NCBI GenBank assembly: GCA_050951845.1
Contig: JBMNJV010000006.1
Location: 310,001 to 374,000, forward strand
DNA: 64,000 nucleotides
DNA from: UBA5436 sp050951845
GTDB lineage: Bacteria; Bacillota; Clostridia; Saccharofermentanales; DTU023
Direction: 5' to 3'
Positions within the stretch are counted from its first letter, which is position 1. Every line of letters begins with the position of its first letter. This document shows positions 9,604 to 19,400 of this stretch, one piece after another. The notes beneath the pieces were generated by a model. The model was not told the origin of the DNA and ran no database searches. It worked only from the letters and a program-made list of their open reading frames with translations. A program made the translations under genes and the position numbers.

Positions 9604-9751
9604 TGTTAGCAGGATTACCGGTTAATCTAGCTGATTTTACTGATTGATCTTGTTGATATTACCACTTTGACCTTACAGATCAGGATACCGTCGGTAAATT
9701 TCAATAAGTTCATTTCAGCAAATATAACAGAAGAGAAAGTAGAATCAATAT

Positions 9752-11287
9752 ATGTTTGAGATATTAATTGAGCGCAAGGATTTTTTCTTCAATCTATTGC
9801 TGGAACATATTCAAATCTCGCTGATCGCAATTGTAATCGCAATCATAATCGGCGGAATATCCGGTATTTTAATCAGTGAATATGAACGCACCGCTAAGCC
9901 TACTCTGGCAGTGGTAGGAGTTTTATATACTATACCGTCAATCTCAATGCTGGGATTTCTGATTCCCTTCTCCGGTATCGGCAATGCTACGGCAATCATT
10001 GCCTTAACTATATATGCCCTTTTGCCGATGGTTCGCTCAACCTATACCGGAATCAAAAATGTTGATGACAGAATAATTGAAGCTGCCCGCGGTATGGGCA
10101 GTACCAATTTTCAAATATTATATAAAATAAAACTGCCGCTGGCTTTCCCCGTGATCATGTCCGGCATCCGTAACATGGTAACCATGACCATTGCTCTGTC
10201 CGGTATTGCAGCTTTTATCGGAGCAGGAGGTTTGGGTGTTGCCATCTATCGCGGTATTACAACTAATAATCTCAATATGACCATGGCAGGCAGTTTGCTG
10301 ATTGCCGCTCTCGCATTACTGCTTGATTTTCTCTTGGGAATAGTGGAACGTAATCTCGGCCAAACCAGTTCCGTCAATAAGAAAAAAAGACAAATCAAAA
10401 AGCGCTTATCTTTGGCTTTTACAGCTGTTCTGATCCTTGCCGTGATTTTCAGCGCAATCAATTTTAATAAAAAATCCGTTATTCGCATTGCCACCAAACC
10501 GATGACCGAACAATATATCCTGGGTAATATGCTGGCAATTCTGATTGAGCAGGAAACTGATCTGGAAGTTGAGCTGACCGAAGGAGTAGGTGGCGGAACT
10601 TCCAATATTCAACCCGCTCTGGAAAAAGGTGAATTCGATATGTATCCCGAATATACCGGAACCGGTTGGAATATGGTACTGAAAAATGAAGGCATCTATT
10701 CTGAAGCTTTGTTTGAACAATTGGTTCAAGGTTATGAACAACAGTACAATTTGACTTGGCGCGGCATGCTAGGTTTCAATAATACTTACGGAATGGCTGT
10801 ACGGACCGAAATTGCTGAAAAATTCAATCTTAAAACTTATTCCGATTTGGCAAAAGTCTCCGATCAATTAATCTTCGGTGCCAACTATGATTTCTTTGAA
10901 CGGGAAGATGGTTTTAAAGCTGTAACCGAAGCTTACAATATGCATTTCAAAGATACTTTAGACATGGATATCGGTTTGAAATATCAGGCGATCAATCAGG
11001 GAAAAATCGATGTTTTAAGTGTTTTTACTACTGACGGACAGCTCAGTCAAAGTGATGTGATAGTCCTGGAGGATGACTTGCATTTTTATCCTTCATATAA
11101 ATGCGGTACGGTCATCCGCACAGAAGTTTTGGACAAACATCCCGAACTGGAGGTTGTTTTGGAAAAACTCGCAGGAACCATAGACGATGCCCAAATGTCA
11201 AAAATGAATGACCTGGTTGAAAGCAAGAATCAGGAACCGGAAGATGTTGCTGAAGATTTTCTTGCTGAAATCGGCTTATTGAATTAA
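9752..11287 (+). CDS. Opu-type ABC importer, fused permease and substrate-binding protein
   Basis: A 511-residue fusion. Residues about 1-210 are a permease with several membrane segments and the ATPase-contacting loop (AARGMGSTNFQILYKIKLP). After one further membrane segment near 225, residues about 245-511 are an OpuAC-like binding domain held outside the cell (starting KKSVIRIATKPMTEQYILG). Such fusions import quaternary amines such as glycine betaine, choline or carnitine. The same layout occurs in the EgtU ergothioneine importer, so the substrate is open. It is followed by its ATPase gene after 116 bases. A purine-rich site (AGAGAAAG) precedes the ATG. Confidence 0.9.
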   Translation: MFEILIERKDFFFNLLLEHIQISLIAIVIAIIIGGISGILISEYERTAKPTLAVVGVLYTIPSISMLGFLIPFSGIGNATAIIALTIYALLPMVRSTYTGIKNVDDRIIEAARGMGSTNFQILYKIKLPLAFPVIMSGIRNMVTMTIALSGIAAFIGAGGLGVAIYRGITTNNLNMTMAGSLLIAALALLLDFLLGIVERNLGQTSSVNKKKRQIKKRLSLAFTAVLILAVIFSAINFNKKSVIRIATKPMTEQYILGNMLAILIEQETDLEVELTEGVGGGTSNIQPALEKGEFDMYPEYTGTGWNMVLKNEGIYSEALFEQLVQGYEQQYNLTWRGMLGFNNTYGMAVRTEIAEKFNLKTYSDLAKVSDQLIFGANYDFFEREDGFKAVTEAYNMHFKDTLDMDIGLKYQAINQGKIDVLSVFTTDGQLSQSDVIVLEDDLHFYPSYKCGTVIRTEVLDKHPELEVVLEKLAGTIDDAQMSKMNDLVESKNQEPEDVAEDFLAEIGLLN

Positions 11288-11403
11288 ACAGTAAAATCAG
11301 AATTATAATCATAAACCACAAATTAAAAATAAAAACACAGGCAAAATTTCTATTTGAATTACATATAAAACACTTAAACATCATTCACAATAAAGAGGGC
11401 AAA

Positions 11404-12129
11404 ATGGCTATAATCGAATATATCAATGTAAACAAATCATATGGTAATGACTGGACTTTAGAAAACTTTAATCTGAAAATCGAACAAGGTGAATTTGTCA
11501 CGATTGTCGGTTCAAGCGGCAGCGGCAAAACAACGATTTTAAAAATGGTCAACGGTTTAATCATCCCCGATTCCGGCACAATCATTGTCGAGGGCAAAGA
11601 TATCCAAAATGTCGATCTGATTCATTTGCGACGTAATATCGGCTATGCTGTGCAAGGCAGTGTGCTTTTTCCTCATATGACAGTTGAAGAAAATATTGCT
11701 TATGTGCCCAACCTCTTAAATAAGAAAAATAAACAAAAAACCGTCAATGCGATCAGCAAATGGATGGGCATTGTCGGTTTAGATGATAGTCTGCGTGACC
11801 GTTATCCAAGCGAATTATCCGGCGGACAACAACAGCGTGTCGGAATCGCCCGCTCGCTCGCTGCTTCACCTTATATTCTTCTGATGGATGAACCTTTCGG
11901 GTCAGTTGATGAAATAACCCGCAAACAATTGCAAGTTGAATTAAAAGCTATCTATGAAAAGACCGGCATAACCGTAATGTTTGTCACCCACGATATTGCC
12001 GAAGCTCTGCTTCTGGGCACCAAAGTATTAGTAATGAATGACGGTGCGATCGAGCAATTCGATACACCCGAAAACATTCGTCAAAATCCCGCCACTCGTT
12101 ATGTTGAACAACTTATTCTTGGAATATAA
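11404..12129 (+). CDS. Opu-type ABC transporter ATPase
   Basis: A 241-residue ATP-binding subunit for the adjacent fused permease. Walker A is GSSGSGKTT near residue 37, the Q-loop is YAVQGSVLFPHMT, the signature is LSGGQQQRVGIARSLA near 139, Walker B is LLMDEPFGSVDE, and the switch is VTHD. It ends soon after the ATPase core and lacks the CBS domains that sense ionic strength in OpuA/OpuCA-type ATPases. It may therefore not be osmotically gated, or gating lies elsewhere. A GAGGG ribosome site precedes the ATG. Confidence 0.93.
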   Translation: MAIIEYINVNKSYGNDWTLENFNLKIEQGEFVTIVGSSGSGKTTILKMVNGLIIPDSGTIIVEGKDIQNVDLIHLRRNIGYAVQGSVLFPHMTVEENIAYVPNLLNKKNKQKTVNAISKWMGIVGLDDSLRDRYPSELSGGQQQRVGIARSLAASPYILLMDEPFGSVDEITRKQLQVELKAIYEKTGITVMFVTHDIAEALLLGTKVLVMNDGAIEQFDTPENIRQNPATRYVEQLILGI

Positions 12130-12201
12130 TAAACTGACCGGATTAAGGTTTGTTTTGACTTAACAACGATATCTGAAGCATTTTTCCGCAATCAAATTTT
12201 T

Positions 12202-14091
12202 TTATTTTTGTAAATGGTTATATAAAGCCAACGATAAATTTCTCATGGTATAATCTCCGATGACTCCACCTTTAGAATCAGACATAATAGCCAACACATA
12301 GTCCATTTTAGGAGAAAAGATTATTGCTCCGTCATGGCTATAGACACCAACATCTCCGGTTTTATTTGCTGTTTTCACTCCGGCGGGCAAATAATACGGA
12401 ATTTTAAAAATAAATTGTTGTCTGGACAATCTGCCCAACATATCTTGTGAAGCCTTGGCACTAGTAATTTCACCTCTATAAACCATTGACAAAAATTTTC
12501 CTATATCTTTAGCTGAAGTAACCATGACATTATCTGAAGGATACGAATAGTAATAATAACTGGATATGAAATAAGCATGAATGATTGTATCATTAAATCC
12601 ATATTTAGCACAGAATTCATCAATTAGAGAAAAGACATTCTTATGAGGATATGTTTTCTGCAACAACATCACCATATTATTACTTGCAGCATTGTCACTT
12701 ACAGTAATCATCAATTCCAGTTGATTATCTACATAGTCCGTCATTGACAAGTCACCTTTTTCAATGGCTTCATAGACTGTACCCATAATAAATAGTTTTG
12801 CCATACAAGCAGGATATAACCCTTGATTGGAATTAGTATAAACGTATCCGGTTTCGAGCTCCTCAAAATATACCTGTAACGTTCCGCCGTATGAATCAAT
12901 ATATGGTTTAATGATGTTTCCGGCACTTTCAACAAGCGTTTTTTTGTAATAAATATCGTCATCGCCGGTATATTTTTCAGCTATGTAAGCTGTCTGACCG
13001 TTATAGGTTATTCTGATCCATGCTCCTTCACGATAACCCGTTACCTTAGTGCCTCCGGTTAATGTACCAAGTAAAATTTTCGAATTCTTTGCCGGACGAA
13101 CTGCCAGTGTTCTGCTTTGGACGTACAAGGTCTCCGCTATAAGCGGCGGTGTAACATCAGTAAATTTCGCCGCTATATACGCTGTCTTGCCGTTATAAGT
13201 TATTCTGATCCATACACCTTCGCGATAACCTGTTACCTTAGTCCCCCGGGTTAATGTACCAAGTAAAACTGATGAATTCTTGGCAGGACGAACTGCCAGT
13301 GTTCTGCTTTGGACGTACAAGGTCTCCGCTATAAGCGGCGATGTAACATCAGTAAATTTCGCCGCTATATACGCTGTCTTACCGTTATAGGTTATTCTGA
13401 TCCATGCACCTTCGCGATAACCCGTTACCTTGGTTCCCCGGGTTAATGTACCAAGTAAAACTGATGAATTCCTGGCAGGACGAACTGCCAGTGTTCTGCT
13501 TTGGACGTATAAGGTCTCCGCTACAGGCGGCGGTGTAACATCAGTAAATTTCGCCGCTATATACGCTGTCTTACCGTTATAGGTTATTCTGATCCATGCT
13601 CCCTCACGATAACCCGTTACCTTGGTTCCTCCGGTTAATTTGCCAAGTAAAACTGATGAATTCCTGGCCGGACGAACTGCCAGTGTTCTGCTTTGGACGT
13701 ATAAGGTCTCCGCTACAGGCGGCGGTGTAACATCAGTAAATTTCGCCGCTATATACGCTGTCTGACCGTTATAGGTTATTCTGATCCATGCTCCTTCACG
13801 ATAACCCGTTACCTTAGTGCCTCCGGTTAATGTACCAAGTAAAATTTTCGAATTCTTTGCCGGACGAACTGCCAATGATCTGCTCTGGACATACAAGGTT
13901 TCCGAAACAGGCGGAACTGCAGAAGTTCTTTGTGTAACATGCTCTTGTTCACTTAAATCATTATTATCTTCAATTATAATTGAATCTGCTGAAACCGGTA
14001 CCCCCACTGATAATAAGCTAAATATTATGAGCATTACCAAGATCAGAACACATGGAATTTCGAAAACTATCTTTTTTTGTTTTTTCATCAT
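12202..14091 (-). CDS. Secreted SH3-repeat protein with beta-lactamase/PBP-like domain (Cys in place of catalytic Ser)
   Basis: About 629 residues from the ATG at 14091; an upstream ATG at 14121 adds ten residues but lacks a ribosome site, whereas AAAGG precedes 14091. A signal peptide is followed by a short linker and five nearly identical SH3-like modules of 64 residues (type YVQSRTLAVRPAKNS...). The last 240 residues match the class A beta-lactamase fold. SDN (residues 475-477, numbered from 14121) and KTG (587-589) are intact, but the SxxK motif reads Cys439-Met-Ala-Lys442; the Cys codon TGT is at 12805-12807. It may bind or cut peptidoglycan-like peptides or be catalytically altered. It is the downstream end of the secreted-protein island. 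Confidence 0.88.
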   Translation of the reverse strand: MMKKQKKIVFEIPCVLILVMLIIFSLLSVGVPVSADSIIIEDNNDLSEQEHVTQRTSAVPPVSETLYVQSRSLAVRPAKNSKILLGTLTGGTKVTGYREGAWIRITYNGQTAYIAAKFTDVTPPPVAETLYVQSRTLAVRPARNSSVLLGKLTGGTKVTGYREGAWIRITYNGKTAYIAAKFTDVTPPPVAETLYVQSRTLAVRPARNSSVLLGTLTRGTKVTGYREGAWIRITYNGKTAYIAAKFTDVTSPLIAETLYVQSRTLAVRPAKNSSVLLGTLTRGTKVTGYREGVWIRITYNGKTAYIAAKFTDVTPPLIAETLYVQSRTLAVRPAKNSKILLGTLTGGTKVTGYREGAWIRITYNGQTAYIAEKYTGDDDIYYKKTLVESAGNIIKPYIDSYGGTLQVYFEELETGYVYTNSNQGLYPACMAKLFIMGTVYEAIEKGDLSMTDYVDNQLELMITVSDNAASNNMVMLLQKTYPHKNVFSLIDEFCAKYGFNDTIIHAYFISSYYYYSYPSDNVMVTSAKDIGKFLSMVYRGEITSAKASQDMLGRLSRQQFIFKIPYYLPAGVKTANKTGDVGVYSHDGAIIFSPKMDYVLAIMSDSKGGVIGDYTMRNLSLALYNHLQK

Positions 14092-14288
14092 TTTGCATTT
14101 AACCTTTAAAATAATTATCATTTATCAAAAATGCATAACATATCTCTTAATGCATTTTGACAATCAATTTTCACTCAATTTTCACTTTTGATTCAAGTAG
14201 AAATGATTTCTGTTTTCTTTTGCTTCATAATATATATTATAGCATGTTTATAATATGTTTTTTATAAATATACAATTATTAACTTCAT

Positions 14289-16037
14289 CTATTTATACTG
14301 TGGACGTGCAAAACCCCTGATCACACGTGATCCTATTTCATATCTTTTTCTCGCTACATAATCTATACCAAAATCTTCCGGAGAAGCACAATTTACAGGG
14401 GAAGTATTACCCTCTATTGTATAAAAAAATCCATTATCAATACTTTCTACAAAACCGATATGATTCGGAAAATCATTGTTCGGCTGTCTGATTGCCTTCC
14501 AGCTAAAAGCTACCAAATCCCCCGGGCGAGGTGTTATAGTGCCATCTTCAATCCATTGATCCTTATTCATAAAAAATTTAATATGATAGTTAACAGAAAC
14601 TTCTCTGCCCAGAATATCTGTTGTATTTGTCCGGATACCGATAAAACTTACAAAAGCGGCACACCAGGGATCTTTATAACTCAGCGGATAGCCACGCGGA
14701 AGATCGGGCTGCTTATTATACGTATCTATAATATATTTATACTCCGGATTATGTTCATTAGCACCGATCCATTTACGTGCTTCATCTAACACTCTGTCAA
14801 GCTTTTGAATACCCGTTTTGGGATTTACTACTTCCTCTGTAGTATATTTCGCCGCTATATACGCTGTCTTACCGTTGTAGGTTATTCTGATCCATGCTCC
14901 CTCGCGGTGACCCGTTATCTTTTGACCTTTTGCTAATGTACCGATTAACTCCGACGAATTCTTCGCCGGACGTACGGCTAATGGTCCGGCCTGAACGTAT
15001 AATGATTCCGCCGGTGGGTTCGTATCAGTGAACTTTGCTGCTATATAAGCTGTTTGACCTTTATACGTTATTCTGATCCATGCTCCCTCACAGTAACCCG
15101 TTATTTTTTGACCTTTTGTCAATGTACCGATAACTGATCCGTTGGGGGCATTTCGTACGTAAACTGCACTTTTCGCATAACAGATAACCGCAGGGTTATC
15201 GGTTGAGGTCATGCTCATTGCCACATAGGCTGTGTTTCCTTTATAGGTAAATCTGAGCCATGCTCCATGGATTGTACCGGTCACAAACAACGGCATTTTG
15301 GGCGTAGTGATTATACTGCCGTTCGGTGCACTTCTGATTATTGTATTAGCTAAGATATAACGTGTTACTTGAACCGGCGTTGCTTGCAGCAAAGGAATAT
15401 AGACATAACCTGTTTTGTTATTATAGGTGAATCGCACCATATTACCGATCAGAACGCCTTGTACCTGATGACCTCTTGGTATTGTTCCGATAATTGATCC
15501 GCCGGGAGCATTTCTTACATTAACTGTGCTTTTTGCATAACCCGTTATTTCAGGATTAGCGGTTGTAGTTACACTCATTGCAACATAGGCAGTGCTTCCG
15601 TTATAGATAAATCTCAGCCAGGCTCCTTCTTTTGTACCGCTTACCAGCAACGGCATTTCCAAAGTTGTGATTTCTATTCCGCCAGGTGAACTTCTGATTA
15701 TTGAATTGGCTGAGATATAGCGCGTCACTTGGTTAGCGTTTGTAATTGAACGACTATACGATATTGGCAGGGCCAGTGTTACGTCAGATTGAACAACCTC
15801 AGTGAAAGCATCTGTTGTTGATTCTTCAGTTACTGATTCTTGTTCATCGGATATCGCTTCAAATATTGACTCCTCTGCTTCTGATTCTTTTTCTGTTTCT
15901 TCTGTTGTTTCAACAGGTTCAGTATTCTTTTCTGCAGCCTCTGCTTTTACGTGCACCGTAAAGATAATCGTAAATACCGGTGAGATCAACAGTAAGCAAA
16001 GAAAGTTTTTGATTACATTATTTTTACCCTTAACCAT
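14289..16037 (-). CDS. Secreted SH3-repeat protein with CHAP-like C-terminal peptidase domain
   Basis: 582 residues: signal peptide to about 32, a Glu/Ser/Thr-rich stalk to about 90, five SH3-like modules, then a CHAP/NlpC-like domain from about 405. The putative catalytic Cys459 (in PWCAAFVSF) and His526 (in NHIGFVES) are present, followed by EGNT, which may supply the polar third residue. Such domains cut peptidoglycan peptides or amides. The first three modules are of the RYI-ANSIIRS type and the last is of the YVQ-LAVRP type. The fourth joins both types within one module. GGAGACGGCACA before the ATG is a leader shared with the genes at 20578-23361 and an orphan start near 20412. A homologue of the C-terminal domain lies at 56441-58297. 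Confidence 0.88.
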   Translation of the reverse strand: MVKGKNNVIKNFLCLLLISPVFTIIFTVHVKAEAAEKNTEPVETTEETEKESEAEESIFEAISDEQESVTEESTTDAFTEVVQSDVTLALPISYSRSITNANQVTRYISANSIIRSSPGGIEITTLEMPLLVSGTKEGAWLRFIYNGSTAYVAMSVTTTANPEITGYAKSTVNVRNAPGGSIIGTIPRGHQVQGVLIGNMVRFTYNNKTGYVYIPLLQATPVQVTRYILANTIIRSAPNGSIITTPKMPLFVTGTIHGAWLRFTYKGNTAYVAMSMTSTDNPAVICYAKSAVYVRNAPNGSVIGTLTKGQKITGYCEGAWIRITYKGQTAYIAAKFTDTNPPAESLYVQAGPLAVRPAKNSSELIGTLAKGQKITGHREGAWIRITYNGKTAYIAAKYTTEEVVNPKTGIQKLDRVLDEARKWIGANEHNPEYKYIIDTYNKQPDLPRGYPLSYKDPWCAAFVSFIGIRTNTTDILGREVSVNYHIKFFMNKDQWIEDGTITPRPGDLVAFSWKAIRQPNNDFPNHIGFVESIDNGFFYTIEGNTSPVNCASPEDFGIDYVARKRYEIGSRVIRGFARPQYK

Positions 16038-16136
16038 TGTGCCGTCTCCTTATTGATTTTATTTGTTTTGACACAAAATAAAGGCTGTTCATAACACTTT
16101 TTTATCTGTAATAAAAACCAACTAAAGATTAATTTG

Positions 16137-16165
16137 AGTATATTCTTATATAATATTTTATTCAA
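16137..16165 (-). promoter_or_regulatory. Sigma-A-type promoter for the CHAP protein gene
   Basis: On the minus strand, TTGAAT and TATACT are separated by exactly 17 bases, about 100 bases before the ATG at 16037. The whole element, including much of the AT-rich spacer, recurs at 51205-51233 before another island gene. Confidence 0.6.
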
Positions 16166-16242
16166 TAAACGTGTCTTTAAAATAATAATCATTATCGTCA
16201 ATAATTTATTTAATAAGGAAGATTAAAATAGTATCAATTTAG

Positions 16243-16288
16243 AAGAGTCAAATCTATCGGCACCTAACCACCGATAGATTTGACTCTT
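16243..16288. repeat. Perfect 18-bp inverted repeat resembling abutted IS66 ends
   Basis: Two 18-base arms (16243-16260 and 16271-16288) are exact reverse complements around a 10-base loop. The left arm and loop resemble the left end of the IS66 element at 28073 (TCAAACCTATCGG versus TCAAATCTATCGG and on), and the right arm resembles its right end. It could be a minimal deletion derivative of an IS66 relative, and could act as a hairpin terminator. The run of T expected after a terminator is poor on both strands. Confidence 0.6.
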
Positions 16289-16484
16289 ACCTTTATTCGA
16301 GAAATATGTACAAGTCATTCTGACAGACAGAGGCAGTGAGTTCTCAGATCCTCTAACTATTGAATATTGGAAAGATCAAACAAAAAGAACTATTGTCTTC
16401 TACTGTGATCCAATGTCTTCTGAACAAAAAGACGTACTGTTCATAATGACTAAGATTCCCTCTCATATCTTATACTTGAAATAG
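16284..16484 (+). pseudogene. IS30-family transposase fragment
   Basis: A plus-strand frame of about 66 codons without a start encodes a recognisable piece of the IS30 catalytic domain: VILTDRGSEFSDPLTIEY, then RTIVFYCDPMSSEQK. This includes the second Asp of the DDE triad (in LTDRGSEF). The usual text after SSEQKG, with the catalytic Glu, is lost and the frame ends at TAG 16482-16484. It is a dead remnant next to an IS-end-like palindrome, and indicates past transposition in this gap. Confidence 0.75.
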
Positions 16485-16489
16485 AAATA

Positions 16490-19400
16490 TTAATCTTGTT
16501 CGGCATAAAAACCAAGACCTTTTTCTGTATTATAAAGTCCATATCCGGGCATTATCTCCACCATTTTTCCAGTTGAATTATCACGCAAAGAATAAAAAAC
16601 GCAACCCCAGCTTAAATATTTTTCCGGTAAGGTTTCTGTTCTTTTACCCGGCAAATACAGTATAAAATCACCGTTACCTTCCAAGCCATAGGGTCTGCTG
16701 CTGACCACTCTTACGCCATTTTCTATTTTTGATTTTCCCTCAGGCAGAGCAGTTTGCAGGCTTTCTCTTTTTAAACGATACGTATATGGATCGATTTTTT
16801 CAATAATAGAAAACTGACCGCTGAAATCACATTCATTTCTTGTACCACGGGGATAACCCGGACCGTTATCTCCCGCATTTGTATCAGAATGATTACCGTA
16901 ATAAAAGCCGTTCTCATCAATATGCAGATTAGTAGCCCAAGCTCCGACGCCGCTCGCGAACCAAAAAACATCAGGCAATTTGGCAAAAATTGCCTTTTTC
17001 TCCGCCTCTGATAAACCGGAATTTGGTTTCTTGACAGTTGTAGAACGAATTGCCACATAAGCTGTTCTTCCGTTATACGTGAACTTGAACCATGCTCCCT
17101 GAATTGTACCAGTCACGCGGATAGGTTGCCGCGGTCTGCTGACGATACTGCCGTTCGGGCTGCTCCTGATTATCGAATTGGCATATATGTATCGCGTTGT
17201 TTTTGCAGGTACAGGATTCTTTTGTAGGAGTACAGCATACACATATGCTGTCTTGCCGTTATGAGTGAATCGCACCATATTCCCGACCAGGACTCCGCTT
17301 ACTCGATAACCTTTCGGTACAGTTGTAACAACACTTCCGTTCGGCGTATTTCTCACATATAGTTTTTGTTTGGCATAACCGGTCATCACCGGATTTCTTG
17401 TTGTCGTGGAACGAATTGCCACATAGGCCGGTTTACCGTTATAGGTAAACTTGAACCAGGCTCCCTGAATTGTACCGCTCACACGAAGCGGGCGCCACGG
17501 TCTGGTGACTATACTGCCGTTCGGGCTGCTCCTGATTATCGAATTTGCATATATGTATCGCGTTGTTTTTGCAGGTACAGGATTCTTTTGTAAGAGTACG
17601 GCATATACATATGCGGTCTTTCCTTTGTGAGTAAATCTCACCATATTACCGACAAGGACACCCTTGATTTGAGATCCGCGCAGTATTGTATCCGTGACTG
17701 CCCCGTTCGGCGTATTTCTTACATATAGTTTTTGTTTGGCATAACCGCTTATTACGGGATTTCTCGTTGTCGTGGAACGCAGTGCAACATAAGCAGTACT
17801 TCCGTTATAGGTAAATTTAAACCATGCGCCTTCGATTATTCCGGTCACCAAAAACGGGCGCCACGGTCTGCTGACTATACTGCCGTTCGGTGCACTTCTG
17901 ATTACTGAATTCGCTAATATATAAGTGGTTGCACGGACAGGATTCTTTTGCAGGAGTACGGCATATACATATGCGGTCTTTCCTTTATGCGTGAAACGTA
18001 TCATATTACCGACCAGGACACCCTTGACTTGAGTACCGCGCAGTATTGTGTCCGTGACTGATCCGTTCGGCGTATTTCTTACATATAGTTTTTGTTTGGC
18101 ATAGCCGGTCATTGCAGGATTTCTGTTAGTGACTAACTTAGCTGCAACATATGCTGTTCTTCCGTTATAGGTAAACTTCAGCCATGCTCCCTCTATTGTC
18201 CCCGTTATTAAGATTGGCCGCCATAGTTTTGTAATGATTTCACCGTTCGGCGCACTTCTGATTATTGAATTCGCATATATATATCCTGTTACTATTACAG
18301 GTTTTGCTTCAACAACAGTGAAGGTAATCCTTGCTGAATCTGTAGAACCTGCTGAGTTTGCTGCAGTTACATATGCAGTGTATTCTCCGGCAGGCAGTGT
18401 ATTGATTGACAAGACTCCTTCCGCCATATCCTGAGTAAGCACTCTTTCCGAATCCTTATCGATTCCTATTGTGTATTTTGCAGGATTGTTATCACCACTG
18501 GCAGTGAAGGTCAAGGTTTCTCCCTCTGTCACAGAATTTGAAGAAACGGTTAAGGTTGCTGATGTCGGTGCGATCGCAGGCGTCGTAAATGATTGCAGCG
18601 AACCATCATATCTGGTACCGCCTATTACAGCATAGAATTTATAATAATATGTAGTGTCAGGCTGAAGTGCTCCAAACCACTTATTGCAATTATAATACAT
18701 TACGGAATGAGGATTTGGATAAGTTTCTTCTTTGTGAGTTAAATTGTTGGGATCACTGCCAAAATAGCAGCCAAAAGAGCTTGTACGCTGTGCCGTATGG
18801 AATGCCGTTCTAAAAGTTGCGTCTGTTGCAGTCAATCCTTCAACCCAGTATCCGGTTACAATATCATCCAAATTTCCGGTTGTTGATGCCGTTCTGAACG
18901 ACTGCAGTGATCCCTCATATCTGGTACCGCCTATTACAGCATAGAATTTATAATAATATGTAGTGTCAGGCTGAAGTGCTCCAAACCACTTATTGCAATT
19001 ATAATACATTACGGAATGAGGATTTGGATAAGTTTCTTCTTTGTGAGTTAAATTGTTGGGATCACTGCCAAAATAGCAGCCAAAAGAGCTCGTACGCTGT
19101 GCCGTATGGAATGCCGTTCTAAAAGTTGCATCTGTTGCTGTCAATCCTTCAACCCAGTATCCGGTTACAATACTGTCTAAATTTCCGGTTGCCGGAGGCT
19201 GGGTATAACCAACAATTTTTTCCGGACGTGGTCGGATCCAACCTGTACAATAATTTCCACACCATTGACCTTTACTATTAGTCCACTCATAGTTATATCT
19301 TTGCGTAGCTTGATGTGTTGCTCTTCCTCCCGATTGATGAAGAACTTGCATTGAGCTTTGATTTGCTGAAAGTACAACAGCCGTATGACCCTTTGGATTG

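Noticed and set aside
9604..9751. Terminator after proS at the palindrome GATTACCGGTTAATC
   Set aside because: The stem is short and no T-run follows.
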